A stretch of 10,010 bases of DNA, taken from the NCBI GenBank assembly GCA_044432885.1, contig JAWXUG010000053.1, positions 1 to 10,010 of the forward strand, read 5' to 3'. This DNA is from CAYJNO01 sp044432885 (GTDB lineage Bacteria; Bacillota_I; Bacilli_A; Erysipelotrichales; Erysipelotrichaceae). Of the stretch, positions 1 to 6,490 are shown piece after piece; the stretch's first letter is position 1; each line of letters opens with the position of its first letter. The notes under the pieces are model-generated. The model saw only the letters and a program-made list of their open reading frames with translations. It made no database searches and was not told the origin of the DNA. Both the position numbers and the translations under genes were made by a program.

Positions 1-47
1 CTGAAAATAAATCCTGATATACTTCCATTTTTCAAGTTTTTTGACAT
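1..47 (-). CDS. 5' end of an unidentified gene, cut by the window edge
   Basis: An ATG at 47-45 on the minus strand is preceded by a strong ribosome binding site (GGAGGAG, about 51-57) with a 3-5 base gap. The reading frame stays open to the window edge and gives MSKNLKNGSISGFIF. It begins only 25 bases after the GNAT stop codon with no terminator between, so the two are probably co-transcribed. Fifteen residues are too few to name a family. The basic start followed by a hydrophobic stretch would suit a membrane protein, but that is a guess. Confidence 0.55.
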   Translation of the reverse strand, partial: MSKNLKNGSISGFIF

Positions 48-72
48 ATCTCCTCCATCTACTGTATCCATT

Positions 73-492
73 TTATGCATTAACCCTAAAATAAGAAACC
101 ATATGTCCCTCTTCTAACTTTTTCATACCAAAAGATTGATAGAAATGATTATCCAATTCATCTTCGATATCTGTGACTATATGAAACATTCGTACCTCAT
201 TGTATTTTTCCCATACATACTTAAATAAAGTCGTTCCTATTCCTTGTTTTTGATAGTCTGAAAGAATAATCAAATCCTGCACCATAACAATATGTTCACC
301 ATCACCAACACAGCGTATAAAGCCAATCAAGCGCTCCTTATCAAAAGCCCCGTAAAGATATAAAGAATGTTTAATACTTCTTCTTAACTTTTCATCATCT
401 TTTAAGTAAGTATTCCAATTCGAATCCTGATAGATACTTTTCATTTCCGACAATAAAGAACAATCAAACCTTTTATAATTTATTATATCCAT
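73..492 (-). CDS. GNAT-family N-acetyltransferase
   Basis: This 139-residue cytoplasmic protein has the size and layout of a single-domain GNAT enzyme, which moves an acetyl group from acetyl-CoA to an amine. The beta4/alpha3 acetyl-CoA pyrophosphate loop is visible at residues 72-89: a hydrophobic strand (VQDLIIL) is followed by Q81-x-x-G84-x-G86-T. The C-terminal part has the usual YQSFGMKK turn (FY-x-x-x-GF/M-x-K) and a final strand ending in SYFR. The start is supported by GAGGTG seven bases upstream. A TATAAT box lies at 525-530, without a clear -35 partner. The substrate cannot be told from sequence; members of this size acetylate small molecules, antibiotics or protein N-termini. Confidence 0.88.
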   Translation of the reverse strand: MDIINYKRFDCSLLSEMKSIYQDSNWNTYLKDDEKLRRSIKHSLYLYGAFDKERLIGFIRCVGDGEHIVMVQDLIILSDYQKQGIGTTLFKYVWEKYNEVRMFHIVTDIEDELDNHFYQSFGMKKLEEGHMVSYFRVNA

Positions 493-524
493 GATTAATC
501 ACCTCAATCTTATTCATTATCATC

Positions 525-530
525 ATTATA
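525..530 (-). promoter_or_regulatory. Candidate -10 box for the GNAT gene
   Basis: A perfect TATAAT on the minus strand lies about 33 bases upstream of the GNAT start codon. No good -35 hexamer is found 16-18 bases further upstream, and the preceding bases do not form a TGn extension. It is placed suitably after the hairpin at 592-642, which would end the upstream unit. Confidence 0.4.
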
Positions 531-591
531 GCTTATTCATAGTATGTGCGCTACTAACATAAACGTTAATATTGAGCTAATATTTAATAAA

Positions 592-642
592 AAGAAACTG
601 TACCGATAGAGGCAGATGATTTTCTATCTTTCGCAGTTTCTT
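592..642 (-). terminator. Two-step hairpin, probable terminator (possibly bidirectional)
   Basis: Outer arms AAGAAACTG (592-600) and CAGTTTCTT (634-642) are perfectly complementary. A second pair, GATAG (605-609) with CTATC (624-628), nests inside them. Read on the minus strand, the stem is followed directly by TTTTTATT, the pattern of a rho-independent terminator for the 734-955 gene and whatever is upstream. On the plus strand the tail is weaker (ATTTGCTTTT). The long, interrupted stem is larger than a typical terminator, so a small structured RNA or dispersed repeat is an alternative. Confidence 0.55.
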
Positions 643-733
643 ATTTGCTTTTAGAAATACCCAGTGTAAATTCAAGCACTAAAACATGTTAAAATTATAA
701 ATAAGCTACACCTCAATAAAGTATGGTGTTTCC

Positions 734-955
734 TTATTTAAAAATGGCAGCTATAATCATGTTCAATCCAATGACAATACATGGAATGCCCACAAGTATT
801 CCTATCAAACTAATACAGCAAGCTACTCCCCATGCGATTAGGATAAGCCCTAATATAATACTAATCACACTACCCACTAATTTTAAAATCGTCTTAGCCA
901 AAGAATAAGCTAATTTAAATGGCAGTAAAATTAAGCTAACTAAAAATTTAATCAT
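734..955 (-). CDS. Small hydrophobic membrane protein of unknown function
   Basis: This 73-residue protein is nearly all hydrophobic, with lysines only near the start, in residues 14-25 and at the last position. I read two transmembrane helices (about 27-47 and 52-71) and a hydrophobic or amphipathic N-terminal stretch before them. There are no catalytic motifs. A modest AGGGA lies upstream of the ATG. It sits 62 bases after mntP and before the hairpin at 592-642, so it may be the last gene of the mntP unit or have its own weak promoter. A weak hairpin (ACACC 708-712 with GGTGT 725-729) follows the stop. Coding status rests on a full-length frame with a start, a plausible RBS and a terminator after it. 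I do not recognise the family. Confidence 0.65.
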   Translation of the reverse strand: MIKFLVSLILLPFKLAYSLAKTILKLVGSVISIILGLILIAWGVACCISLIGILVGIPCIVIGLNMIIAAIFK

Positions 956-1017
956 AAGTTCCCTACACTTTCTAAATTGATCCTATAAAATACACTAAAT
1001 GTGAATACTATGAATCA

Positions 1018-1572
1018 TTAAAATATCGCTTCAAATAAAATTTGAAGCCCCATACAGACTAGGATGCAACCGCCTAATAAAGTAGCCTTTGTTTTAAATC
1101 GAATACCTAATAGGTTTCCTAACTTAAAGCCTATGCATGAGGTGACAAAAGTGATACACCCTATTAATGTCGCAGCTACAAAAATATTAATTTCCATAAT
1201 CGCAAAGACTACACCGGTTGCTAAGGCATCAATACTTGTGGCAATTGCTAAAATAATCATTACTCTAAAAGATAATGAACCATCCTGACAGACTGCATCT
1301 TTATCAAAGGATGATTTAATCATCATTACACCGATATATACTAGTAAGCCAAAAGCCAACCAGTGATCAATGTAACTGACAAAGGGTTCAAACCCTAAAC
1401 ATATATAAAATCCTAAAACTGGCATGATGGCTTGAAAAAAGCCAAAATATAACCCTACATGGATTGCTTGTTTATAAGTCGGTTTTGAAAAAGTTAACCC
1501 TTTACAGACAGCAACCGCAAAAGCATCCGCCGACAAGGCTAACGCAATGGATATAAGCCTCACTAATTCCAT
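1018..1572 (-). CDS. mntP: MntP-family manganese efflux pump
   Basis: MntP (formerly YebN/DUF204) exports Mn(II) across the cytoplasmic membrane and protects against manganese overload. The 184 residues match the family (E. coli about 188) and show six hydrophobic segments in two related halves. Each half carries its conserved acidic motif: LALSADAFAVAVCKG with D16, and ATSIDALATGV with D115, corresponding to the membrane aspartates important for transport in E. coli. The start is well supported by AAGGAG six bases upstream. It follows rimO after 35 bases. That gap is too short for the yybP-ykoY manganese riboswitch that often controls mntP, and none is seen; a small hairpin overlapping the rimO stop is the only structure. 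It is likely the fifth gene of the operon starting near 4390. Confidence 0.92.
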   Translation of the reverse strand: MELVRLISIALALSADAFAVAVCKGLTFSKPTYKQAIHVGLYFGFFQAIMPVLGFYICLGFEPFVSYIDHWLAFGLLVYIGVMMIKSSFDKDAVCQDGSLSFRVMIILAIATSIDALATGVVFAIMEINIFVAATLIGCITFVTSCIGFKLGNLLGIRFKTKATLLGGCILVCMGLQILFEAIF

Positions 1573-1593
1573 ATCATTCTCCTTAAAATGAAA

Positions 1594-1614
1594 GATGTAA
1601 CACCCTATTACATC
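1594..1614 (-). terminator. Short hairpin over the rimO stop codon, possible attenuator before mntP
   Basis: On the minus strand, GATGTAA (1614-1608) and TTACATC (1600-1594) form a perfect 7-bp stem around a 7-base loop. The left arm contains the last Met codon and the stop codon of rimO. TTTCATTTT follows, then the mntP ribosome binding site. The stem is AT-rich and the T run is interrupted, so it would be a leaky terminator at best. It could lower read-through into mntP or mark an mRNA processing point. Confidence 0.4.
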
Positions 1615-2891
1615 ACTTCACCAAATAAATCATGTTTATCTACTTTGGTAATTTTCACATTGGCAAAACTACCCATTTCATATTTTTCATCACTTCTAAA
1701 GTAAACTAACCCGTCAATTCCATCTGGTGCACTAAAAATAGAACGTCCTAAATATCTTGAGGTAAGTCCATCATAATTTTCTACCAATACTTCTAAGGTT
1801 TCACCAACCAATGCTTGCATACGATCTACTACAATGCTTTCTTGTAAATCCATTATTTGTTTTAATCTTCTCTCAGCATCCGCTTCACTTACCTCATGAT
1901 CCATTGTGTAAGCTGGTGTGTCTTCTTCTTTAGAATATGTAAAAGCACCTAAGCGATCCCACTTACAGACTTTCATAAAAGATAAAGTTTGTTCAAATGT
2001 TTCTTCTGTTTCATGTGGAAATCCTACAATTAAGGTCGTTCTAAGTGCTGGTAAAGCATAATGCGTACGAATGGTCTTAATGGTTTCTAAAATACTTTCA
2101 ACGCTTCCTCTTCTATTCATCAATTTCAACATTTCATCTTCACCATATTGAACAGGAATGTCAAAGTATGGAAGTACACGATCAAGGGTTTTCATCCCAA
2201 TGATAAGTTCTTCATCAATTTCATCTGGATACATATATAAAACACGAATCCAATGAAAATGAAGTTCATTTAGTTGTCGTAATAATTCAATCAAACAACG
2301 TTTTCCATATAAATCTTCACCATATCGTGTGGTATCTTGAGCAATGACAACCAACTCTTTAACCCCACTTGCCAATAAAGTTTTTGCTTCTTCAATCAAA
2401 TCCTCTATTTTAAAACTGCGATAATTCCCTCTAATTAAAGGGATCGCACAGTAACTACAACGATTACTACATCCATCCGCTATTTTCAAATAGCCGACCC
2501 ATGGTTTAGTAGCAATTAAACGTGCTGTTTTCCCATATTCATTTGGAATTTGAATGCCTAATAGATTCGATAGAATACTACCAAATTGATCGTAATCTTG
2601 AAGCGGAATAAAACAATCTACTTCTTGCATCTCTTCTCTTAATTCTTTTAGGTAACGTTGAGCTAAACAGCCGGTAACGATTAATTTTTTACCATATTCA
2701 GCCATCTCTAATATTGTGTTAATCGATTCCTCTTTGGCACTTTCAATAAACCCACAAGTATTCACCACAATAACATCTGCATCTTGTGGATCACTTACGA
2801 TTTCTTGTTCATAAGACTTTAATAAGCCCATCATTTTTTCGCTGTCCACTAGGTTTTTACAACACCCTAGGGATATAAATCCAAATTTCAT
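1608..2891 (-). CDS. rimO: Ribosomal protein S12 methylthiotransferase RimO
   Basis: RimO is a radical-SAM enzyme that adds a methylthio group to the conserved aspartate of ribosomal protein S12. At 427 residues it is close to the usual size (about 440). The N-terminal MTTase domain carries the three cluster cysteines C10 (SLGCCKN), C46 (VNTCGF) and C75 (VTGCLAQRY). The radical-SAM motif CxxxCxxC follows at C141-C145-C148 (GCSNRCSYCAIPLIRG), and a C-terminal TRAM domain covers about 360-427. The SLGC-KN start and IPLIRG after the SAM motif favour RimO over the tRNA enzymes MiaB/MtaB. The usual proline after C10 is replaced by C11. The ATG overlaps the upstream MBL stop as ATGA, with AAGGAG eight bases before, so translation is probably coupled. 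Confidence 0.95.
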   Translation of the reverse strand: MKFGFISLGCCKNLVDSEKMMGLLKSYEQEIVSDPQDADVIVVNTCGFIESAKEESINTILEMAEYGKKLIVTGCLAQRYLKELREEMQEVDCFIPLQDYDQFGSILSNLLGIQIPNEYGKTARLIATKPWVGYLKIADGCSNRCSYCAIPLIRGNYRSFKIEDLIEEAKTLLASGVKELVVIAQDTTRYGEDLYGKRCLIELLRQLNELHFHWIRVLYMYPDEIDEELIIGMKTLDRVLPYFDIPVQYGEDEMLKLMNRRGSVESILETIKTIRTHYALPALRTTLIVGFPHETEETFEQTLSFMKVCKWDRLGAFTYSKEEDTPAYTMDHEVSEADAERRLKQIMDLQESIVVDRMQALVGETLEVLVENYDGLTSRYLGRSIFSAPDGIDGLVYFRSDEKYEMGSFANVKITKVDKHDLFGEVM

Positions 2892-3538
2892 AACTTAAAC
2901 TCCTTATTTTCTAAAAGATTCAATATTCTTGAATCTTTTTTATTGGTTTCTTCTAATAAATGCATATCATTCCAAAAATGAATAGGCATTAAATAATCAA
3001 ATGAAACCTCATCTAATATCTTATCTAATCCATAATAGGTATTTTCTTTCAGTCTAAAATCTACAGGATAAAAAATCATATCATAATGATATTTTTTTAG
3101 AAGTTCAAATTCCTGTTGATATAAATCCATCATCTGATCTGTCCACATCTGGTCTTCATCATTTTCAATTTCCCATAACCAAGCATGATAATCTCCTGCA
3201 AAAAAGATTCTTTTACCACATACTTCCACTATAAAAGCAACCCCTTCATCAGTAGATTTCAAGCACATGACGTGCATATCATCAATCATCATATCTTGAT
3301 GTGCTTTTACTTTTAACCCTAGCGAGTGATCAATATCATCACTTAGTATAATATTTAAATGAGGATGAGGTAATGTAAATATTTTCTCATTATAATGGTC
3401 TTGATGATGATGAGAAACAAAAAAATAAATTTTCTTATCTAATGGAAGATTTGCCTTCCCTTTAACATAGTCAAAAAATAAAATACGGTCTTTAAACTCA
3501 ATACTTACCCCACTATGATCAATATAGCTTACCTTCAT
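2888..3538 (-). CDS. MBL-fold metallo-hydrolase
   Basis: This 216-residue cytoplasmic protein belongs to the metallo-beta-lactamase superfamily. The zinc motif HxHxDH is intact at residues 43-48 (SHHHQDH), after two strands holding D23 (ILFFDY). Later metal ligands are probably D116 (FAGDYH) and H187 (MPIHFW). The short size and the order of motifs resemble the compact UlaG/Lactamase_B_3-like hydrolases rather than true beta-lactamases or RNase J/Z. The substrate is unknown. It overlaps the genes on both sides by four bases (ATGA), indicating one transcript and coupled translation with the Gx transporter gene and rimO. Its last codons contain a perfect inverted repeat (2913-2939). Confidence 0.87.
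   Translation of the reverse strand: MKVSYIDHSGVSIEFKDRILFFDYVKGKANLPLDKKIYFFVSHHHQDHYNEKIFTLPHPHLNIILSDDIDHSLGLKVKAHQDMMIDDMHVMCLKSTDEGVAFIVEVCGKRIFFAGDYHAWLWEIENDEDQMWTDQMMDLYQQEFELLKKYHYDMIFYPVDFRLKENTYYGLDKILDEVSFDYLMPIHFWNDMHLLEETNKKDSRILNLLENKEFKL
2913..2939 (-). repeat. Perfect 11-bp inverted repeat at the end of the MBL gene, upstream of the rimO start
   Basis: AAAAGATTCAA (2913-2923) and TTGAATCTTTT (2929-2939) are exact reverse complements with a 5-base loop. In the operon mRNA the hairpin would end about 13 bases before the rimO AAGGAG. On the plus strand it is followed by further T residues (unbroken T run 2936-2941, then ATT), the shape of an intrinsic terminator against antisense transcription. 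The repeat lies inside coding sequence that reads KKDSRILNLLENKE, so it may also arise by chance in AT-rich DNA; the exact 11-bp match argues somewhat against that. Confidence 0.55.
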
Positions 3539-4023
3539 ATTTTAATCCTTTTTAACACAAGTGTTGAAATAACTCCCGTCAAAATACCAGTTGGAACAGC
3601 CGTTGCTAACATCACAGGTAAATAAATCATCATTGAAGATTGTTGATATAAAAGCATAACCACCATTATTTGTCCACAACTATGGGCAAAAGCACTTAAG
3701 ATTGACTTAAAGACAATACTTGATTTCAAATAATACGTAACAATCAAAATAAGGGAGCTTAAAACAACCCCTCCTGCTGATATCCAAAAGACACTACCAA
3801 ATAAGGTGCCTCGTAATAAACTACCAATCACAACTCTCATTGTGTTAACAATAACCATCTCTTTAACGCCAAAAAGCTCCAATGCGATAAGCGCTATAAT
3901 ATTGGCTAAACCAAATTTTACACCCATTGCGATTGGAGGAATAAATGTTCCTTCAAATATATGTATGACGATTGCCATTGCACTTAGCATCGTTACATAC
4001 GTTAACCTTTTGGTCTTCTTCAT
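3535..4023 (-). CDS. Gx transporter family protein (heptaprenyl diphosphate synthase component I-like, EetB-like)
   Basis: This 162-residue integral membrane protein has about five hydrophobic helices and an N-terminal MKKTKRL anchor. It resembles the Gx transporter / Hpre_diP_synt_I family, whose fold is close to ECF-transporter substrate-binding (S) subunits. Visible family features are the motif GVKFGLANIIALIAL at about 34-48, the arginine-containing RVVIGSLLRGTLFG loop, and SAFAHSCGQIMVV with a buried His. The historical 'heptaprenyl diphosphate synthase component I' name is probably not its role. It starts one base after the NusG-II gene stop and overlaps the MBL gene by ATGA. From memory, the same pair occurs as EetA/EetB in the Listeria flavin-based extracellular electron-transfer locus, and beside ApbE genes in clostridia; the biochemical function remains unclear. 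Confidence 0.85.
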   Translation of the reverse strand: MKKTKRLTYVTMLSAMAIVIHIFEGTFIPPIAMGVKFGLANIIALIALELFGVKEMVIVNTMRVVIGSLLRGTLFGSVFWISAGGVVLSSLILIVTYYLKSSIVFKSILSAFAHSCGQIMVVMLLYQQSSMMIYLPVMLATAVPTGILTGVISTLVLKRIKI

Positions 4024-4024
4024 A

Positions 4025-4360
4025 CTATTCCTTTATAATAACGTGAATTTCATTAGGCACGCAGGTAATAGGAAAAAATGAGTCCATATCTACCCATCCA
4101 ATAGAGGAACAAATATGATTAGGACATTCCTCATTGGTAATTCTCCATGCCCCATCTTTAACCTCTAACTCCATATGTCCATAAGATCCATTAAAGTTAT
4201 ATGTAAAATCATCATTGATATCAAATTCTAATAAAACGCTATCTTGATAAATTACTTGTCCATATTGCGTAGGTGTTTCCATAAAATAGCGATACCCAAA
4301 ATAACTTAGGCCAGCAATTAATAAAGCAACTATTACAAATATTATTTCTTTCTTCTTCAT
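4025..4360 (-). CDS. NusG domain II-containing membrane-anchored protein (EetA-like)
   Basis: This 111-residue protein has one N-terminal transmembrane helix (about 5-23) with lysines before it, and an extracytoplasmic beta-rich domain of the NusG domain II family (about 33-110). It carries the family cysteine motif CPNHIC-x3-GW (C79, C84) and a third cysteine in PITCVPNE (C100). Despite its name this family is not the transcription factor NusG; it lacks the KOW/NGN parts and is predicted to sit outside the membrane. The partner is almost always the Gx transporter protein, which follows here after a single base. The three cysteines may bind metal or be redox-active; that is inference. The start has GGAG upstream (AAAGGAGTAGAGGGAAAATG). 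Confidence 0.85.
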   Translation of the reverse strand: MKKKEIIFVIVALLIAGLSYFGYRYFMETPTQYGQVIYQDSVLLEFDINDDFTYNFNGSYGHMELEVKDGAWRITNEECPNHICSSIGWVDMDSFFPITCVPNEIHVIIKE

Positions 4361-4389
4361 TTTCCCTCTACTCCTTTTAAAGCTAACTA

Positions 4390-4417
4390 ATTATAGCATG
4401 GATTAATATTCATGCAA
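4390..4417 (-). promoter_or_regulatory. Sigma-A-type promoter of the NusG-II/Gx/MBL/rimO/mntP operon, with an embedded palindrome
   Basis: On the minus strand, TTGCAT (4417-4412) and a perfect TATAAT (4395-4390) are 16 bases apart. TGC directly before TATAAT makes an extended -10. Transcription would start about 20 bases upstream of the NusG-II start codon. GCATG (4396-4400) and CATGC (4411-4415) form an inverted repeat that fills the spacer and reaches into the -35 box, the classic place for a repressor site. Confidence 0.72.
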
Positions 4418-4438
4418 ATTTTTTCACATAAAATTCAG

Positions 4439-4462
4439 TTTGCTTTTAACCTTTGCTTTTAA
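4439..4462. repeat. Short tandem repeat, two copies of TTTGCTTTTAA
   Basis: Two exact 11-base copies (4439-4449 and 4452-4462) lie 13 bases apart, and the second overlaps the msrC stop codon. They sit in the 98-base gap upstream of the 4390 promoter. No terminator hairpin for msrC is visible in this gap. The repeat may be slippage in AT-rich sequence or a protein-binding site. Confidence 0.3.
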
Positions 4463-4914
4463 ATATAATTCTCTGCAAGTCTATTTTGTATTTTTAAAAC
4501 AACTTCAGTTAATTCTTTTGTATCTTCTTCACTAAATCGATCAAATAGATAAGAATCAATATCTAAAACGCCCCATACTTCATCTTGGATAATAATTGGT
4601 AACACAATTTCACTATTAGAAGCCCCATCGCATGCGATGTGTCCTGCAAACTGATGCACATCTTTCACTACTTGAATTTGTTTTGTAGCTGCAGCACTTC
4701 CACATACTCCCTTACCAAAAGGAATACGGGTACACGCTACCTTCCCTTGAAAAGGACCTAAGATAAGTTGCTCACCACTGCTCATATAAAATCCGACCCA
4801 ATTGATCTTTTCTAACTGCTCATTTAAACAAGCTGTCACATTACATAAAGCAGCTAAAATATTTTCTTCTTCTAATAAAGCTTCTATTTGTTTCACCATC
4901 ATTGATTCGCTCAT
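4459..4914 (-). CDS. msrC: Free methionine-(R)-sulfoxide reductase (GAF domain)
   Basis: The enzyme reduces free methionine-R-sulfoxide to methionine in the cytoplasm using thioredoxin-type electrons. A single GAF domain fills the protein. All three active-site cysteines are present: C61 (KVACTRIPFG), C71 (GKGVCGSAA) and C95 (GHIACDGASNSEIVLP). Their spacing of 10 and 24 residues equals that of E. coli Cys84/94/118. I choose the ATG at 4914 (151 residues) over the one at 4941: GGAGGT lies six bases before 4914, nothing resembling an RBS precedes 4941, and the TATAAT at 4940-4945 overlaps the 4941 ATG, which would put that codon outside the transcript. It probably forms its own unit between the M32 gene and the 4390 promoter. 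Confidence 0.93.
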   Translation of the reverse strand: MSESMMVKQIEALLEEENILAALCNVTACLNEQLEKINWVGFYMSSGEQLILGPFQGKVACTRIPFGKGVCGSAAATKQIQVVKDVHQFAGHIACDGASNSEIVLPIIIQDEVWGVLDIDSYLFDRFSEEDTKELTEVVLKIQNRLAENYI

Positions 4915-4939
4915 GATTTTACCTCCATATATTTTATTC

Positions 4940-4967
4940 ATTATAACAAAAATGACTTATGCGTAAA
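4940..4967 (-). promoter_or_regulatory. Probable promoter of msrC
   Basis: On the minus strand, TTTACG (4967-4962; four of six -35 bases) is 16 bases from a perfect TATAAT (4945-4940). Transcription would begin near 4930-4934, giving a short leader with GGAGGT before the 4914 start. A small hairpin after the M32 stop (AAGTAA 4967-4972 with TTACTT 4977-4982, then TTT) overlaps the -35 region and may be a weak terminator. Confidence 0.55.
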
Positions 4968-4980
4968 AGTAATCCTTTAC

Positions 4981-6474
4981 TTATAGTTGATAATAACGAG
5001 AATATTTGTCAATTAAATAATCAATATAGTAATTAGGATTAAACACTTCACCTGTAACCTTTTCTAATACCTCATTGGCCGTATAAAGACCACCATATTG
5101 ATGAATATTCTCTTTCAACCAATCCAAAATAGGTTGTAAATTCCCTTTTTCAAGGATGGCATCTACATCAAGGTCTTGATGCATTTGATGCATAAATTGG
5201 GCTGCATAAGCACTTCCTAATGCGTAGGTTGGAAAATAACCAAATAAAGCCATTGCCCAGTGAACATCTTGTAGTAACCCTTGGGTGTCTGATGGCACAT
5301 CAACCCCTAAATAATCTTTCACATATTGATTCCATTTTTGAGGTAGTTCATCAAAATCTATTTCTTGATCAAACATTTCCTTTTCAATTTTATAGCGAAT
5401 CAATACATGTAATGGGTAAGTTAACTCATCGGCATCAACACGAATCAAAGAAGGTTTCACCTCGTTTACATAGCGTACAAAATCTTGTTTATCCACCTCT
5501 TTTAAATAGTCTATTTCTTGTTGAATAAGTGGATAATTCACTTCCCAAAAACTTGCACTACGCCCTATATAATTCTCAAGTAAACGTGATTGTGATTCAT
5601 GCATTCCACTACCAATCATTTCTCTAATATGTCTACCTTCATATTTTTCACTCGCTTGATGCTCATAAGTGGCATGCCCTACTTCATGAATAATTGAGTA
5701 AATATTGGAAGTAAAGGCTTCTTCATCATACTTTGTTGTGATACGACAATCATTTAATGAAAAACTACTAGAAAATGGATGAGCACTGGTATGTAAACAA
5801 CCCCATGTTTCATCATATTTTAAATACTTTAACAAATGTTCACTTACTTTTTCTTGTGCACTTATCGCTACATTATCTAACTTAAAATATTGATTTTTAA
5901 ACGTTTCACTTCCCATTAAGCGTTTAATAAATGGAATTAGTTTCTCTTCAATCAAGGCAAAGAAAGCATCATATTTTTCAATAGTCATTCCTTTTTCAAA
6001 ATCATTTAATAATACTTCATAAACCGATTTTGGTTCTGCTCTATAGCCGATATTCTTCTTCACCGTTTCAACAAGGGATTGTAACAATGGTTTAAATTTA
6101 GCATAATCATTTTTCTCTTTCGCATCTGCCCAAGCCATTTCACATTCACTTTGCAGCTTAGAAAAAGCCATATATTCATCCGCAGGAATACATGCAATAT
6201 GATCAATTTCTTTTAATCGGTCTACGACTTCAACCTTAAGGTCATGTTCAATCTCTTCTTGGATTAAAGCCTTCATATTTTCAATAGCACTTTTATCTGT
6301 TGCTACATTATAATATTCTCCCATTAAGATGCTTTCCATCTCTGCTGAATATGCTCTTCCATTCATTGGTGAAAACGTTTGTCTTTCATAACTCATTGTA
6401 TTAATCGCCAAAGCATACGCATTTAATTGTTTTTGCCATGTGAAATACTGTTGGATTCTTTCTTCTTTATTCAT
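4981..6474 (-). CDS. M32-family metallocarboxypeptidase (thermostable carboxypeptidase Taq type)
   Basis: This zinc carboxypeptidase removes C-terminal residues from peptides in the cytoplasm, in peptide recycling. The 497 residues equal the family's usual length (about 500; B. subtilis YpwA 501). The zinc site HEVGH is at 263-267, with the third ligand E293 in HESQSRLLEN, 30 residues after the first His as in the Pyrococcus enzyme. Other family motifs are present in order: LLNDFEKGMT, SAHPFSSS, NDCRITTKY, and GLLQDVHWA near the C-terminal third, followed by ALGSAYAAQ. There is no signal peptide. GGAG precedes the start. It lies 50 bases after pgi, behind a terminator hairpin that leaves little room for a separate promoter, so expression may depend on read-through. 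Confidence 0.95.
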   Translation of the reverse strand: MNKEERIQQYFTWQKQLNAYALAINTMSYERQTFSPMNGRAYSAEMESILMGEYYNVATDKSAIENMKALIQEEIEHDLKVEVVDRLKEIDHIACIPADEYMAFSKLQSECEMAWADAKEKNDYAKFKPLLQSLVETVKKNIGYRAEPKSVYEVLLNDFEKGMTIEKYDAFFALIEEKLIPFIKRLMGSETFKNQYFKLDNVAISAQEKVSEHLLKYLKYDETWGCLHTSAHPFSSSFSLNDCRITTKYDEEAFTSNIYSIIHEVGHATYEHQASEKYEGRHIREMIGSGMHESQSRLLENYIGRSASFWEVNYPLIQQEIDYLKEVDKQDFVRYVNEVKPSLIRVDADELTYPLHVLIRYKIEKEMFDQEIDFDELPQKWNQYVKDYLGVDVPSDTQGLLQDVHWAMALFGYFPTYALGSAYAAQFMHQMHQDLDVDAILEKGNLQPILDWLKENIHQYGGLYTANEVLEKVTGEVFNPNYYIDYLIDKYSRYYQL

Positions 6475-6490
6475 ATCTATTCTCCGTTTC

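Noticed and set aside
723..908. Plus-strand frame of 61 codons
   Set aside because: It is a mirror of the hydrophobic 73-residue gene on the minus strand and has no ribosome binding site or family features.
1573..1607. yybP-ykoY manganese riboswitch before mntP
   Set aside because: The gap is only 35 bases and holds just a 7-bp hairpin; the riboswitch needs roughly 100 bases with conserved loops.
4025..4360. Transcription factor NusG
   Set aside because: Only the domain II-like extracytoplasmic module with a membrane anchor and CPNHIC motif is present; the NGN and KOW parts are absent.
5220..5528. Plus-strand frame of 102 codons
   Set aside because: It lies wholly within the M32 carboxypeptidase gene, which has intact motifs on the other strand, and its translation shows no recognisable domain.
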